NCBI RefSeq assembly: GCF_018323885.1
Contig: NZ_AP024585.1
Coordinates: forward strand, 868,001 to 932,000
Source: Citrobacter amalonaticus
GTDB taxonomy: Bacteria > Pseudomonadota > Gammaproteobacteria > Enterobacterales > Enterobacteriaceae
Length of the DNA stretch: 64,000 nucleotides
Direction of reading: 5' to 3'
A program made the position numbers and the translations under genes. Shown piece by piece: positions 28,103-39,100 of this stretch (its first letter is position 1; each line of letters opens with the position of its first letter). The notes beneath the pieces are model-generated. The model worked only from the letters and a program-made list of their open reading frames with translations, did no database searches and was not told the DNA's origin.

Positions 28103-28921
28103 TTAACCTGCAAACAGACCTGTTGCGACGCCAAGCGCGGCCAGTATCAGCAGTAAAACCATCGCTTTTACCGGTGAGACACCGCGTTTTGCCATCAGAT
28201 ACCAGGTACCGAGAACGACGACCAGCGGCAGCAATTGCGGGAAAATGCCATCCAGCATCTGCTGAACATGGATATTCACACCATCTTTGGTAATAAACTC
28301 CATCCCGGTTCCAAGCTTCACGTAGCTGGCTGCGACGCCCCCCATAACGAAAACACCTAACAGCGATAAGGCTTCGCGCAGACGAGTGGACTTGCTGCTC
28401 ACCAGTATTTCTACCGAGCCGGAGCCCATTTTGTAGCCTTTCAGAAACAAGAACCATGAGCCGGGAATGATGATCGCAAGCCAGGCGACGGTATAAAACA
28501 AGGGACCGAGGATATTGCCGCCTGCCGCCAGCGCCATGCCGATACTGAGCAGGATGGGGATCAACATCCCAGGGATCATGGAATCACCGATCCCGGCAAT
28601 GGGACCCATTAAACCCACCTTAAGGGTGTTGATCGTCTCTCCGTCGATCGGCTCCCCGTTCGCTTTTTTCTCTTCCAGCCCCAGCGCCATTCCATTCACA
28701 ATGGCGCCAATCTGGGGTTCGGTATTGTAGAACGAGGCGTGTCGACGCAACATTTCGGTTCGTTGTGCGGCATCGGGATAGAGCTTTTTCGCCACCGGCA
28801 ACATGCTCAGACAAAATCCAAAAGATTCCAGACGTTCAAAACTCATCGACGATAAGTTATGCATCATCCAGGCCCGCCAGCAGCGGCGAAGATCTTTACG
28901 GGTCAGCGTACGTTCTTCCAT
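28103..28921 (-). CDS. PTS system, mannose/fructose/sorbose family, IID component
   Basis: A 272-residue membrane protein. The IID hallmarks are an amphipathic N-terminal part (LTRKDLRRCWRAWMMHNLSS, about 5-24), the ERLESFGFCLSMLPV block, the GPIAGIGDSMIPG motif (about 120), and C-terminal hydrophobic spans. With IIC it forms the permease that moves the sugar while it is phosphorylated. The ATG overlaps the IIC stop by one base. It is last in the five-gene operon. Confidence 0.93.
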   Translation of the reverse strand: MEERTLTRKDLRRCWRAWMMHNLSSMSFERLESFGFCLSMLPVAKKLYPDAAQRTEMLRRHASFYNTEPQIGAIVNGMALGLEEKKANGEPIDGETINTLKVGLMGPIAGIGDSMIPGMLIPILLSIGMALAAGGNILGPLFYTVAWLAIIIPGSWFLFLKGYKMGSGSVEILVSSKSTRLREALSLLGVFVMGGVAASYVKLGTGMEFITKDGVNIHVQQMLDGIFPQLLPLVVVLGTWYLMAKRGVSPVKAMVLLLILAALGVATGLFAG

Positions 28922-29721
28922 CAGAATTCATCCTCATCATCGCGGGTAACCGACGTCGCGTTTGCAGCCTGCGGCGGTTCCGGCTTGTAGTTATAGTGGA
29001 TCAGCGCCAACAGTGAACCGACGATCACCAGCGCGACCATGTTGAGTTTTAAAAAGACGATGCAGACGAAACCGACGAGGAAGTAGATCAACATGGTGTA
29101 ATTTTTGATGATCTGCTTGAGCAGAATTGCAATCCCGACGGCGGGCAGAATGCCGCCCAGTACGTTCATTGTCGACAACACCATCTTCGGCAGGCTGTCC
29201 ATAAAACCGCTGATGTACTGTGCGCCAAAGTAAACCGCAATAAAGGTGGGCACAAAACGCAGGACAAAGTTTGTCACCTGAGGCCAGATGGCGCTGTTCA
29301 GGTAAATTCCCCGCTCATCGCCCCGATCCAGTGCCGCATCGGCACGATGGTTCCAGAAAGAGTTCAGTACCATCATCGCATTAAATAAGATGGTCCCGGC
29401 AATCCCGATGGTAGCGGCTAAGGCGACCGCGACCTCCGGGCCTTTGCCTGAGAGGATCCCCAATGCAATGGCCGGGTAAGCCACAAAGTTGAGATCGGCA
29501 GGCATTGAGCCGCCGGGCGTGACCATCGCGATATATACTGCCTGAACCGCAACGCCAATCATGATCCCGGTTTTCATGTCACCGAGAATAATCCCGACCA
29601 ACGTGCCGGAAATCAGCGGTCGAGTGATTAAATACCAGCCGCCCGTCAGTCCCAACAGCCAGGGGCTGCTGAGGGCGCCGAGATAACACAGAATGCCAAT
29701 CAACATCGCTTCGATAATCAT
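28921..29721 (-). CDS. PTS system, mannose family, IIC component
   Basis: A 266-residue polytopic IIC subunit. It contains GILCYLGALSSPWLLG, LVGIILGDMKTGIMIGVAVQAVYIA and the conserved G-x-x-x-P-A-D-x-x region (GGSMPADLNFVAYPAIALG). About eight hydrophobic spans can be counted. It follows the IIB gene by 10 bp. Substrate specificity in this family lies largely in IIC/IID, and the sequence does not match ManY, SorA or AgaW closely enough for me to name the sugar. Confidence 0.93.
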   Translation of the reverse strand: MIIEAMLIGILCYLGALSSPWLLGLTGGWYLITRPLISGTLVGIILGDMKTGIMIGVAVQAVYIAMVTPGGSMPADLNFVAYPAIALGILSGKGPEVAVALAATIGIAGTILFNAMMVLNSFWNHRADAALDRGDERGIYLNSAIWPQVTNFVLRFVPTFIAVYFGAQYISGFMDSLPKMVLSTMNVLGGILPAVGIAILLKQIIKNYTMLIYFLVGFVCIVFLKLNMVALVIVGSLLALIHYNYKPEPPQAANATSVTRDDEDEF

Positions 29722-29731
29722 CGTCCGCTCC

Positions 29732-30226
29732 TTATTTCAGCTTCTGGCGCGCATCCTGCCAGCTGTAACAACTGGCATCCGGCACCAGCCGGAATTCAAC
29801 CTGATGCCCGCGCTGCGTCAGCCAGTCAAAGGCGGCGATCTCCTGTGCATTGACTGATTGATTAGGGCCAATTGTCGTGGTGTCGGCGCGCGCACTCATT
29901 GGACCGACGTTAATTTTGCCGTTGGCGTTGTGCAGACTGATACCCGCTTCTTCGATGCGCATCAGCGTGACCGGCGATTTGCCAATCACGAAATAACGTT
30001 TCTCACTGGCGATGACTTTGGGCAGTTTCTCAATCGCGGTGGCGGTATCAAACAACCAGACTTTGGTGTCCTGCACGGCGCCTTTCATCACCGAGGAGAG
30101 CAGGGGATCGGCCGCGACGGCATCGTCAATGGCGACAATGCCATCGCAGGGCAGCTCTTTGGCCCAACGTGTGACGAGCTGCCCATGAATAACGCGGTCA
30201 TCGATACGGACAAAAGAAATACTCAT
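29732..30226 (-). CDS. PTS system, mannose family, IIB component
   Basis: A 164-residue cytosolic IIB subunit. The phosphorylated histidine is H14 in VRIDDRVIHGQLVTRW, the family signature. It accepts phosphate from IIA and hands it to the incoming sugar. It is a separate polypeptide here, unlike the fused IIAB of ManX. The gene starts 11 bp after the IIA stop. Confidence 0.95.
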   Translation of the reverse strand: MSISFVRIDDRVIHGQLVTRWAKELPCDGIVAIDDAVAADPLLSSVMKGAVQDTKVWLFDTATAIEKLPKVIASEKRYFVIGKSPVTLMRIEEAGISLHNANGKINVGPMSARADTTTIGPNQSVNAQEIAAFDWLTQRGHQVEFRLVPDASCYSWQDARQKLK

Positions 30227-30237
30227 AGCGGTTTCCT

Positions 30238-30666
30238 TTAAAAATCATCTGACTGCACGGAAAAAACCGGGGCAGCCTTCGTCAACGTGGGGGCAGTTAA
30301 CGCCAGCAGGGTATCGGCTGCGGCATGGACATCCATGAATGGAAGCACTTCCTCGCTTAACAGCAGCATCGGCAGATTCACTCCTGCCACAACGGCGATG
30401 GGAGGCAACGTTTGTGGTGAAAAAGCATGCTGGCAGGCGACGTTCCACGGCGTGCCACTTTGCATATCGCAGAGCACCAGTACTCCGTCAGCGTGTTGTC
30501 CCGCCTGTGCCAGTACTTCGCTAAAGCGCGTTTTAAACCCTTCGATACCGGCCTGTTCGCTTAGTGTCACGGCGTAAACATGCGGTAATTCGCCGTAAAC
30601 CATGCGTCCGCTGGTAAGAAGCGCTTCCGCCAGAGGACCGTGACTGGCAACAATAATGTGGATCAT
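30238..30666 (-). CDS. PTS system, mannose family, IIA component
   Basis: A 142-residue IIA subunit with the active His9 in IIVASHGPLAEALL. LCDMQSGTPWNVACQ is the usual D-x-x-G-x-x-P block. It accepts phosphate from HPr. It lies 4 bp after the isomerase-like gene, so the five genes are one transcript. Confidence 0.95.
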   Translation of the reverse strand: MIHIIVASHGPLAEALLTSGRMVYGELPHVYAVTLSEQAGIEGFKTRFSEVLAQAGQHADGVLVLCDMQSGTPWNVACQHAFSPQTLPPIAVVAGVNLPMLLLSEEVLPFMDVHAAADTLLALTAPTLTKAAPVFSVQSDDF

Positions 30667-30670
30667 CGGC

Positions 30671-32416
30671 TTATCCTCTTACCCAGGCTTTGATCGTCGC
30701 CAGAGGCTGGTCAACGCTGTCGCCTGAAGGTGAAATTCGGTATTCCCCAACGGCTGCCGGGATGATAAAGGTCTCTGCATAGTGAACGATGAAGGGAGCA
30801 AATGCGCCGCTCGGACTATCGACCACGGCTTGCGCACCTTCGACCAGGTTCAGAACGTTCACACCACCCTGAGTATGGTGTGTCACTGGGGCAGTAAACC
30901 AGTGACGGCGGGTTTCGATAAACTCACGTTCGTGCATCCCGGTTCTTTCTTCCCGCCAGCCGTCCCCTTCAGCAATGGGCTCAATACGGTTGATCAGATT
31001 GTCTTGAACCCATTGTGTATCGCGCTGCCAGTCAATGACTTGTTGACCGTGGTCAAGATGGACAGGACGCGGCAATCCGTCCAGACCCAGACGCCCCCAG
31101 TCCCACAGTTTGAAGGTGAAAATATACGGCGTGGCACTGATCTCCAGGACCATTGTCCCGGCGCCTGAGCAATGGACGGTTCCGGCAGGGATGAGAAAAT
31201 GATCGTGCTTACGGGCAGGGAATTGATTGACAAACCGCTCGTCATCAAATGCTTTCTCGCCTCGTCCCGCCGCGCGTAAATCGTCCAGCATCTCGCCTGG
31301 TACGATCCCGGTTTTTGTGCCCAGGTAGACCACCGCATCTGGCTCTGCTTCAAGGATGTAGTAACTCTCATCCTGGGTATAGTGCATACCAAATTGCTGT
31401 TGGATGTATTCAGTAACCGGATGAACCTGGAAGCTCAGGTTCTGACCGCCAATGGTATCGAGAAAGTCAAAACGAATCGGAAATTCCGCGCCAAAACGAG
31501 CATGAACTTTCTCGCCAAGCAGGGCGCGGGGATACGTCAGCACCAGGTCCTGAGAGGGGATCTCGATCCGCACATGACCAAAACGCAGTAACAGGCTGTT
31601 TTCCTCGGGCACGCAATCAAAACACCACGCGTAGTTGGGCGCTGAGGGATCGAGATCGAATTGTTGTTTCATCCACTGCCCGCCCCAGACGCCAGGGTCA
31701 AAGAAGGGGGCGACGCGAAACGGTTGCGTGGTGGTTTGTTGCAACCCGGCGCGTAGCGCTTCGCCGCTGACCATTGCGGGCGCGCCTGCGACCGTCGTAT
31801 CCAGCAAATAATCAGCGCGTTTGAGCAGCGGCGTTTTGTGCCGGTCAAAGACTCGCCATTCAATAAAAAAGGCGCGTTTATAGCGACGAAGAATATCTTC
31901 ATTCTGGTTTTTTGCGCCCCAGTTACCGAGACCGTCATGACGCATACGCTGTTGAATTTCCCAGCGCGGCAGATCGGCATACACCAACACATCGCCGGGA
32001 TGCGCCAGCGCCGCGCCTGGCCCATATACCACCACGAGACCTTCGGGGATGGCTTCAATCTGTTGACGCATCCGGTTGAGCTTGTCGGGATCAAAAAACT
32101 CATCAAGATGGTGACAGGAGAGAACGCCAAAGACGCGGTCATCGGTCAGATTACGCGCCAACAACTCATGCAGCGCCTGCTCATCCCGTCGCGCGGATTC
32201 AACATTAATCACTACGGTGGCGTTTAGCGCGGCGAAGAGGTGTTGCTCCAGCTCATCCAGTCGCACGCCCGGATAACAATCGATAATCAGTACGGTTTTA
32301 GGCGATTCAGAAACCCGGCTGCGAAGTACCGAATGGACCGACGCCCAGCCTTGCCAGGCCTCGTCGTCATAGCCCTGAACATAAACCTCAGGGAATTTAT
32401 TATAGGTTGTACGCAT
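30671..32416 (-). CDS. Class I mannose-6-phosphate isomerase-like protein with N-terminal extension
   Basis: A 581-residue protein. Residues from about 230 on are a class I phosphomannose-isomerase-like cupin: QNLSFQVHP with Gln330 and His332, Glu350 in TQDESYYILE, and FLIPAGTVHCSGAG with His415 form the expected Zn site. Residues 1-215 have no counterpart in E. coli ManA (391 aa). They recall a nucleotide-kinase fold (TVLIIDCYPGVRLDEL, where a P-loop would be, but the GK[ST] is missing; VVYGPGAALAHPGDVLVYADLP). It probably isomerises the sugar phosphate delivered by the PTS. The role of the extra domain is unknown. Confidence 0.75.
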   Translation of the reverse strand: MRTTYNKFPEVYVQGYDDEAWQGWASVHSVLRSRVSESPKTVLIIDCYPGVRLDELEQHLFAALNATVVINVESARRDEQALHELLARNLTDDRVFGVLSCHHLDEFFDPDKLNRMRQQIEAIPEGLVVVYGPGAALAHPGDVLVYADLPRWEIQQRMRHDGLGNWGAKNQNEDILRRYKRAFFIEWRVFDRHKTPLLKRADYLLDTTVAGAPAMVSGEALRAGLQQTTTQPFRVAPFFDPGVWGGQWMKQQFDLDPSAPNYAWCFDCVPEENSLLLRFGHVRIEIPSQDLVLTYPRALLGEKVHARFGAEFPIRFDFLDTIGGQNLSFQVHPVTEYIQQQFGMHYTQDESYYILEAEPDAVVYLGTKTGIVPGEMLDDLRAAGRGEKAFDDERFVNQFPARKHDHFLIPAGTVHCSGAGTMVLEISATPYIFTFKLWDWGRLGLDGLPRPVHLDHGQQVIDWQRDTQWVQDNLINRIEPIAEGDGWREERTGMHEREFIETRRHWFTAPVTHHTQGGVNVLNLVEGAQAVVDSPSGAFAPFIVHYAETFIIPAAVGEYRISPSGDSVDQPLATIKAWVRG

Positions 32417-32603
32417 TTTCTCTCTCCGTGTTGGCTAATTAAAGATTAATCGATTAACCTTATTTTCATAGGGTGGTTAACGCGATTAACCCGCCATAAT
32501 CAGAAACCAGGGCGGTAAAAAGCTCATCAGCGTGATGAGAATCACACGTACTGGCACATTAGTGAGGTTATTCGATTAACCTTTGCGAGAAACAGGAGAA
32601 GTC
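32417..32603. promoter_or_regulatory. Divergent control region with three LacI-type operators
   Basis: Three palindromes of one family sit in the 187 bp between the divergent isomerase and regulator genes: GATTAATCGATTAACC (32444-32459), GGTTAACGCGATTAACC (32475-32491, one base longer in the centre) and GGTTATTCGATTAACC (32566-32581). The first is 28 bp from the isomerase start and the last is 23 bp from the regulator start. That implies repression of the PTS operon and autorepression. TGAGAATCACACGT near 32536-32549 contains a CRP-like half site. Confidence 0.8.
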
Positions 32604-33611
32604 ATGACAACCATTACCCTGGCGCAGGTTGCGGAACGCGCTGGCGTCTCCACGGCGACCGTGTCGATGGTACTGCGTAATCGGGGGCGTATTTCACAGG
32701 CAACGCGTGAACGCGTACTTAAAGCGCTGGATGATTCTGGCTATGTCTATAACCAGACCGCAGCGAATTTGCGTAATCGCAGCAGCAATCAGGTCGGGCT
32801 CTTGTTGCATGATATTACTAACCCATTTTATGGCGAGATGACGGCGGGGCTCAGTCATGAAATGGAGCGGCACGATCTGCTGTTGTTTCTGGCGAACAGC
32901 GAAGAGTCCGGCGAGCGCCAGCAAAAGTTTGTTGATTCCCTGATGCGCAATAACGCCTGCGGTATGGTGCTCTGCGCGGCGCGGGAAACACCGACCTCGT
33001 TCTTTGAAGCGCTTAAACGGCGTAATATTCCCGCTATCATGGTGGTTCGCCCGCTTAGCGATCCGGACTTTGATTTTGTCGGCACCGATAATTTTCTCGG
33101 GACGCAAATGGCAACGACCCATTTAGTTAAACTGGGGCACAAAAATATCGCCTTCATCGGCGGCAGCCCGAATTCAGGGAGCCGGGCGCAGCGCATTGGC
33201 GGATTTACCAGCACACTACTGGAATATGGCATTTCACCGAATCCGCAGTGGATCGTTGCCACTCAGGCCAGCCAGATTGATGGCGCGAAAGTGGCGGAGT
33301 CTCTGCTGATGCAACATCCACAAATTACTGCCGCGGTGTGTTATCAGGATATTGTGGCATTGGGGGTAATGCAGGCGCTACGTAAAATGGGGCGTGAACC
33401 CGGGCGCGACTTTGCATTAGTCGGGTTCGATGATATTACCGAAGCGGCGTTGGTTCAGCCTGCGCTGACCACCGTGTCGGTCGCGGCAAAAGAGATTGGT
33501 CGTAAGGCGGGAGAGTTACTTTACAGTCGTATTCAGGGGAACGATGAGCCGGCGAAACGCATTATTCTGCCTCCGGCACTGGTGGTCAGAGAATCATGTG
33601 GTTTTCGCTGA
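32604..33611 (+). CDS. LacI-family transcriptional regulator of the PTS/cupin cluster
   Basis: A 335-residue LacI/GalR repressor. The N-terminal helix-turn-helix TLAQVAERAGVSTATVSMVL, the hinge region (VYNQTAANLRNRSSNQVG) and a periplasmic-binding-protein-like core (VGLLLHDITNPFYGEMTAGL to ILPPALVVRESCGF) are all present. It resembles MalI in layout. The ATG at 32604 has AGGAGAAG upstream; the ORF opening at 32583 lies over the operator. Its own promoter and both structural operons carry the same operator, so it is the local repressor. The inducer is probably the sugar or its phosphate. Confidence 0.9.
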   Translation: MTTITLAQVAERAGVSTATVSMVLRNRGRISQATRERVLKALDDSGYVYNQTAANLRNRSSNQVGLLLHDITNPFYGEMTAGLSHEMERHDLLLFLANSEESGERQQKFVDSLMRNNACGMVLCAARETPTSFFEALKRRNIPAIMVVRPLSDPDFDFVGTDNFLGTQMATTHLVKLGHKNIAFIGGSPNSGSRAQRIGGFTSTLLEYGISPNPQWIVATQASQIDGAKVAESLLMQHPQITAAVCYQDIVALGVMQALRKMGREPGRDFALVGFDDITEAALVQPALTTVSVAAKEIGRKAGELLYSRIQGNDEPAKRIILPPALVVRESCGFR

Positions 33612-33729
33612 TCGTCATGTCTTTTACTGATATCTCTCGCTGTTTATCATTAAATTCTAATTATCGACGTTTTTGGCTAGCGGCATGACGACGTGCTGGT
33701 TAATCTGAAAACGATTTACATCATTTTAA

Positions 33730-34566
<837 letters not shown>

Positions 34567-34620
34567 TTAATTATTACCTTTCGTGATGTGGTTATTGTAA
34601 TCTCAATGCATTGATTACAT

Positions 34621-34650
34621 GGGGCAATATTTTTATTGCCCTTTTATTTT
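34621..34650 (+). terminator. Rho-independent terminator of dapB
   Basis: GGGGCAATA / TATTGCCC with a short T-rich loop and a following TTTTATTTT tract, 55 bp after dapB. Confidence 0.85.
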
Positions 34651-35023
34651 ACCTGTTACAGATTGCTTTCATTACAAATGGCGTAAAAATCTATCTTTTC
34701 TCTCTTTTTTACGTTGCCTGAATGTAAATTTTGACCAAGTGGTCCACTTTTTCGAAGCATGAGACTATTTTCTACGCATAATTGTTCACGCAAGCGTTTT
34801 CCTGCCAGGGTTAGCTGATCTTTTTGCCTGTTAAATCCGTTGATTTCATCCTGGGTCGCAAAAGAATATAAAAAATACCGCCTTTAAGTTGACTTTTGCC
34901 TGCCTTATCTCCAGAATGCCGCCGTTTGCCAGAAATCCACGGGTAAGCAAATTTGCATTGATTCATGCTATGCGAATGCATTAATATGCAAATAAAGTGA
35001 GTGAATATTCTCTGGAGGGTGTT
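34651..35023 (+). promoter_or_regulatory. carAB control region with PurR box
   Basis: ACGCAAGCGTTTTCCT at 34788-34803 matches the PurR consensus AnGCAAnCGnTTnCnT at every fixed position. E. coli carAB has an upstream pyrimidine/purine-controlled promoter P1 and a downstream arginine-controlled P2. The A+T-rich stretch 34948-34990 (TTGCATTGATTCATGC and following) is where the ArgR boxes of P2 should lie, but matches to the ARG-box consensus are weak by eye. No gene is present. Confidence 0.8.
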
Positions 35024-36172
35024 TTGATTAAGTCAGCGCTATTGGTTCTGGAAGACGGAACCCAGTTTCACGGTCGGGCCATAGGGGCAACAGGTTCGGC
35101 GGTAGGGGAAGTCGTTTTCAATACTTCAATGACCGGTTATCAAGAAATCCTCACTGATCCTTCCTATTCCCGCCAAATCGTTACTCTTACTTATCCCCAT
35201 ATCGGTAATGTCGGCACCAATGCCGCCGATGAAGAATCCTCCCAGGTCCATGCGCAAGGCCTTGTCATTCGTGACCTGCCGCTGATTGCGAGCAACTTCC
35301 GCAATACCGAAGACCTCTCTTCTTACCTGAAACGCCATAACATTGTGGCGATTGCCGATATCGATACCCGTAAGCTGACACGTCTGCTGCGCGAGAAAGG
35401 GGCGCAAAACGGTTGCATTATCGCGGGCGATAACCCGGATGCGGCGCTGGCGCTGGAAAAAGCGAAAGCCTTCCCGGGCCTGAACGGCATGGATCTTGCC
35501 AAAGAAGTGACCACCACGGAATCTTACAGCTGGACCCAGGGGAGCTGGACGCTGGCGGGCGACCTGCCGGAAGCAAAGAAAGAAGACGAACTGCCGTTCC
35601 ATGTTGTCGCCTATGACTTTGGCGCCAAGCGCAACATTCTGCGCATGCTGGTGGACAGAGGCTGTCGCCTGACGGTTGTCCCGGCAAAAACGTCGGCAGA
35701 AGATGTGCTGAAGATGAATCCGGACGGGATCTTCCTGTCGAACGGCCCTGGTGACCCGGCGCCATGCGATTACGCTATCGACGCAATTCAGAAATTCCTC
35801 GAGACCGATATTCCGGTGTTTGGCATCTGCTTAGGCCATCAGCTTCTGGCGCTGGCGAGTGGGGCAAAAACCGTGAAGATGAAATTCGGTCACCACGGTG
35901 GTAACCATCCGGTCAAAGATATCGACAACAATACGGTGATGATTACGGCCCAGAACCACGGCTTTGCGGTGGATGAAGCGTCCATGCCGGCCAATCTGCG
36001 CGTGACCCACAAATCGCTGTTCGATGGCACCCTGCAAGGGATTCATCGCACCGACAAACCGGCATTCAGCTTCCAGGGCCACCCGGAAGCGAGCCCGGGT
36101 CCTCACGATGCCGCGCCATTGTTCGACCACTTTATCGAGTTAATTGAGCTTTACCGTCAGTCCGCGAAATAA
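35024..36172 (+). CDS. carA: Carbamoyl-phosphate synthase small subunit
   Basis: A 382-residue glutaminase subunit that feeds ammonia to CarB for arginine and pyrimidine synthesis. The class I amidotransferase nucleophile is in [13 protein letters not shown], and the catalytic His/Glu in [11 protein letters not shown]. The start codon is TTG at 35024 ([15 protein letters not shown]), as in E. coli, with GGAGGG 4-9 nt upstream. The frame from GTG 34997 would add nine residues without a site. carB begins 18 bp downstream. Confidence 0.97.
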   Translation: MIKSALLVLEDGTQFHGRAIGATGSAVGEVVFNTSMTGYQEILTDPSYSRQIVTLTYPHIGNVGTNAADEESSQVHAQGLVIRDLPLIASNFRNTEDLSSYLKRHNIVAIADIDTRKLTRLLREKGAQNGCIIAGDNPDAALALEKAKAFPGLNGMDLAKEVTTTESYSWTQGSWTLAGDLPEAKKEDELPFHVVAYDFGAKRNILRMLVDRGCRLTVVPAKTSAEDVLKMNPDGIFLSNGPGDPAPCDYAIDAIQKFLETDIPVFGICLGHQLLALASGAKTVKMKFGHHGGNHPVKDIDNNTVMITAQNHGFAVDEASMPANLRVTHKSLFDGTLQGIHRTDKPAFSFQGHPEASPGPHDAAPLFDHFIELIELYRQSAK

Positions 36173-36190
36173 TCAGGAGTTAAGAGAGCC

Positions 36191-39100
36191 ATGCCAAAAC
36201 GTACAGACATAAAAAGTATCCTGATTCTGGGCGCGGGTCCGATTGTTATTGGTCAGGCGTGTGAGTTTGACTACTCCGGCGCGCAGGCGTGTAAAGCGCT
36301 GCGTGAAGAGGGGTACCGCGTCATTCTGGTGAACTCCAACCCCGCGACCATCATGACCGACCCGGAAATGGCCGATGCGACCTACATCGAGCCGATTCAC
36401 TGGGAAGTCGTGCGCAAGATTATTGAGAAAGAGCGCCCGGACGCGGTGCTGCCGACTATGGGCGGTCAGACGGCGCTGAACTGTGCGCTGGAACTGGAGC
36501 GCCAGGGCGTGCTGGCCGAATTCGGTGTGACCATGATTGGTGCGACCGCCGATGCGATTGATAAAGCCGAAGACCGTCGTCGCTTCGATATCGCGATGAA
36601 GAAAATCGGTCTCGACACCGCGCGTTCGGGCATTGCCCATACGATGGAAGAGGCGCTGGCGGTAGCGGCTGACGTCGGCTATCCGTGCATCATCCGCCCG
36701 TCCTTTACCATGGGCGGCACCGGCGGCGGTATCGCCTACAACCGCGAAGAGTTTGAAGAAATTTGTACTCGCGGTCTGGATCTCTCCCCAACCAACGAGC
36801 TGCTGATTGATGAATCGCTGATTGGCTGGAAAGAGTACGAGATGGAAGTGGTGCGTGATAAAAACGACAACTGCATCATCGTCTGCTCTATTGAGAACTT
36901 CGACGCCATGGGCATTCACACCGGTGACTCCATCACTGTGGCTCCGGCCCAGACGCTGACCGACAAAGAATATCAAATCATGCGTAACGCCTCGATGGCG
37001 GTACTGCGTGAAATCGGCGTAGAAACCGGCGGTTCAAACGTGCAGTTCGCGGTGAACCCGAAAAACGGTCGCCTGATTGTGATCGAAATGAACCCGCGCG
37101 TATCCCGTTCCTCCGCGCTGGCGTCAAAAGCCACCGGCTTCCCGATTGCGAAAGTGGCGGCGAAACTGGCGGTGGGTTACACCCTTGATGAGCTGATGAA
37201 TGACATCACTGGCGGTCGTACCCCGGCATCGTTCGAACCGTCCATCGACTACGTGGTCACTAAAATCCCACGCTTCAACTTCGAAAAATTCGTTGGTGCT
37301 AACGACCGTCTGACAACCCAGATGAAATCGGTCGGCGAAGTGATGGCGATTGGCCGCAGCCAGCAGGAATCTCTGCAAAAAGCGCTGCGCGGTCTGGAAG
37401 TGGGTGCCACCGGCTTCGATCCGAAAGTGAGCCTGGATGACCCGGAAGCGCTGACGAAAATCCGCCGCGAACTGAAAGACGCGGGCGCTGAGCGTATCTG
37501 GTATATCGCCGATGCCTTCCGTGCGGGCCTCTCCGTTGACGGCGTGTTTAACCTGACCAACATTGACCGCTGGTTCCTGGTTCAAATTGAAGAGCTGGTG
37601 CGTCTGGAAGAGAAAGTGGCAGAGCTGGGCATTAACGGCCTGACCCCTGACTTCCTGCGCCAGCTGAAACGCAAAGGCTTCGCCGATGCGCGTCTGGCTA
37701 AACTGGCCGGTGTCCGTGAAGCGGAAGTTCGCAAACTGCGCGACCAGTACAATCTGCACCCGGTCTACAAGCGTGTGGACACCTGCGCGGCAGAATTCGC
37801 CACCGATACCGCCTACATGTACTCCACGTATGAAGATGAGTGCGAGGCGAACCCGTCCGTTGACCGCGACAAAATCATGGTGCTTGGCGGCGGTCCAAAC
37901 CGTATCGGCCAGGGGATCGAATTTGACTACTGCTGCGTACATGCCTCTCTGGCGCTGCGTGAAGACGGTTACGAAACCATCATGGTCAACTGTAACCCGG
38001 AAACGGTCTCTACTGACTATGACACTTCCGACCGCCTCTACTTTGAGCCGGTCACGCTGGAAGATGTGCTGGAAATCGTGCGCATTGAGAAGCCGAAGGG
38101 CGTGATCGTGCAGTACGGCGGCCAGACTCCGCTGAAACTGGCGCGTGCGCTGGAAGCAGCAGGCGTACCGGTTATTGGTACCAGCCCGGACGCAATTGAC
38201 CGCGCAGAAGACCGTGAGCGTTTCCAGCATGCGGTGGACCGTCTGAAGCTGAAACAACCGGCCAACGCCACCGTGACGGCTATCGAACAGGCTGTCGAAA
38301 AAGCGAAAGAGATTGGTTACCCGCTGGTGGTGCGTCCGTCCTACGTGCTGGGCGGCCGGGCGATGGAAATTGTCTACGACGAAGCTGATCTGCGCCGCTA
38401 CTTCCAGACCGCCGTTAGCGTTTCCAACGACGCACCGGTTCTGCTCGACCGCTTCCTGGATGACGCGGTTGAAGTGGACGTTGACGCCATCTGCGACGGT
38501 GAAATGGTGCTGATTGGCGGCATCATGGAACACATCGAACAAGCGGGCGTCCATTCGGGTGACTCTGCCTGTTCTCTGCCGGCCTACACGCTGAGCCAGG
38601 AAATTCAGGATGTGATGCGCCAGCAGGTACAGAAACTGGCCTTCGAACTGCAGGTTCGCGGTCTGATGAACGTCCAGTTTGCAGTGAAAGATAACGAAGT
38701 CTACCTGATTGAAGTGAATCCACGTGCGGCGCGTACCGTACCGTTCGTCTCTAAAGCGACCGGCGTACCGCTGGCGAAAGTGGCGGCGCGTGTGATGGCC
38801 GGTAAATCGCTGACCGAACAGGGCGTGACCAAAGAAATTATCCCGCCGTACTACTCGGTGAAAGAAGTGGTGCTGCCGTTCAACAAATTCCCGGGCGTCG
38901 ACCCGCTGTTAGGGCCAGAAATGCGCTCCACCGGGGAAGTGATGGGCGTGGGGCGTACCTTTGCGGAAGCGTTCGCCAAGGCGCAACTGGGCAGCAGTTC
39001 TACCATGAAAAAACAGGGCCGAGCGCTGCTCTCCGTACGTGAAGGCGACAAAGAGCGCGTGGTTGACCTGGCGGCGAAACTGCTGAAGCAGGGCTTTGAA

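Noticed and set aside
34948..35010. ArgR boxes for the second carAB promoter
   Set aside because: They are expected from E. coli, but no segment matches the 18-bp ARG-box consensus well enough by eye, so no separate feature is listed.
37124..38554. 476-codon open frame antisense to carB
   Set aside because: It is fully covered by carB on the other strand, with low-complexity Phe/His/Gln-rich translation and no recognisable family.
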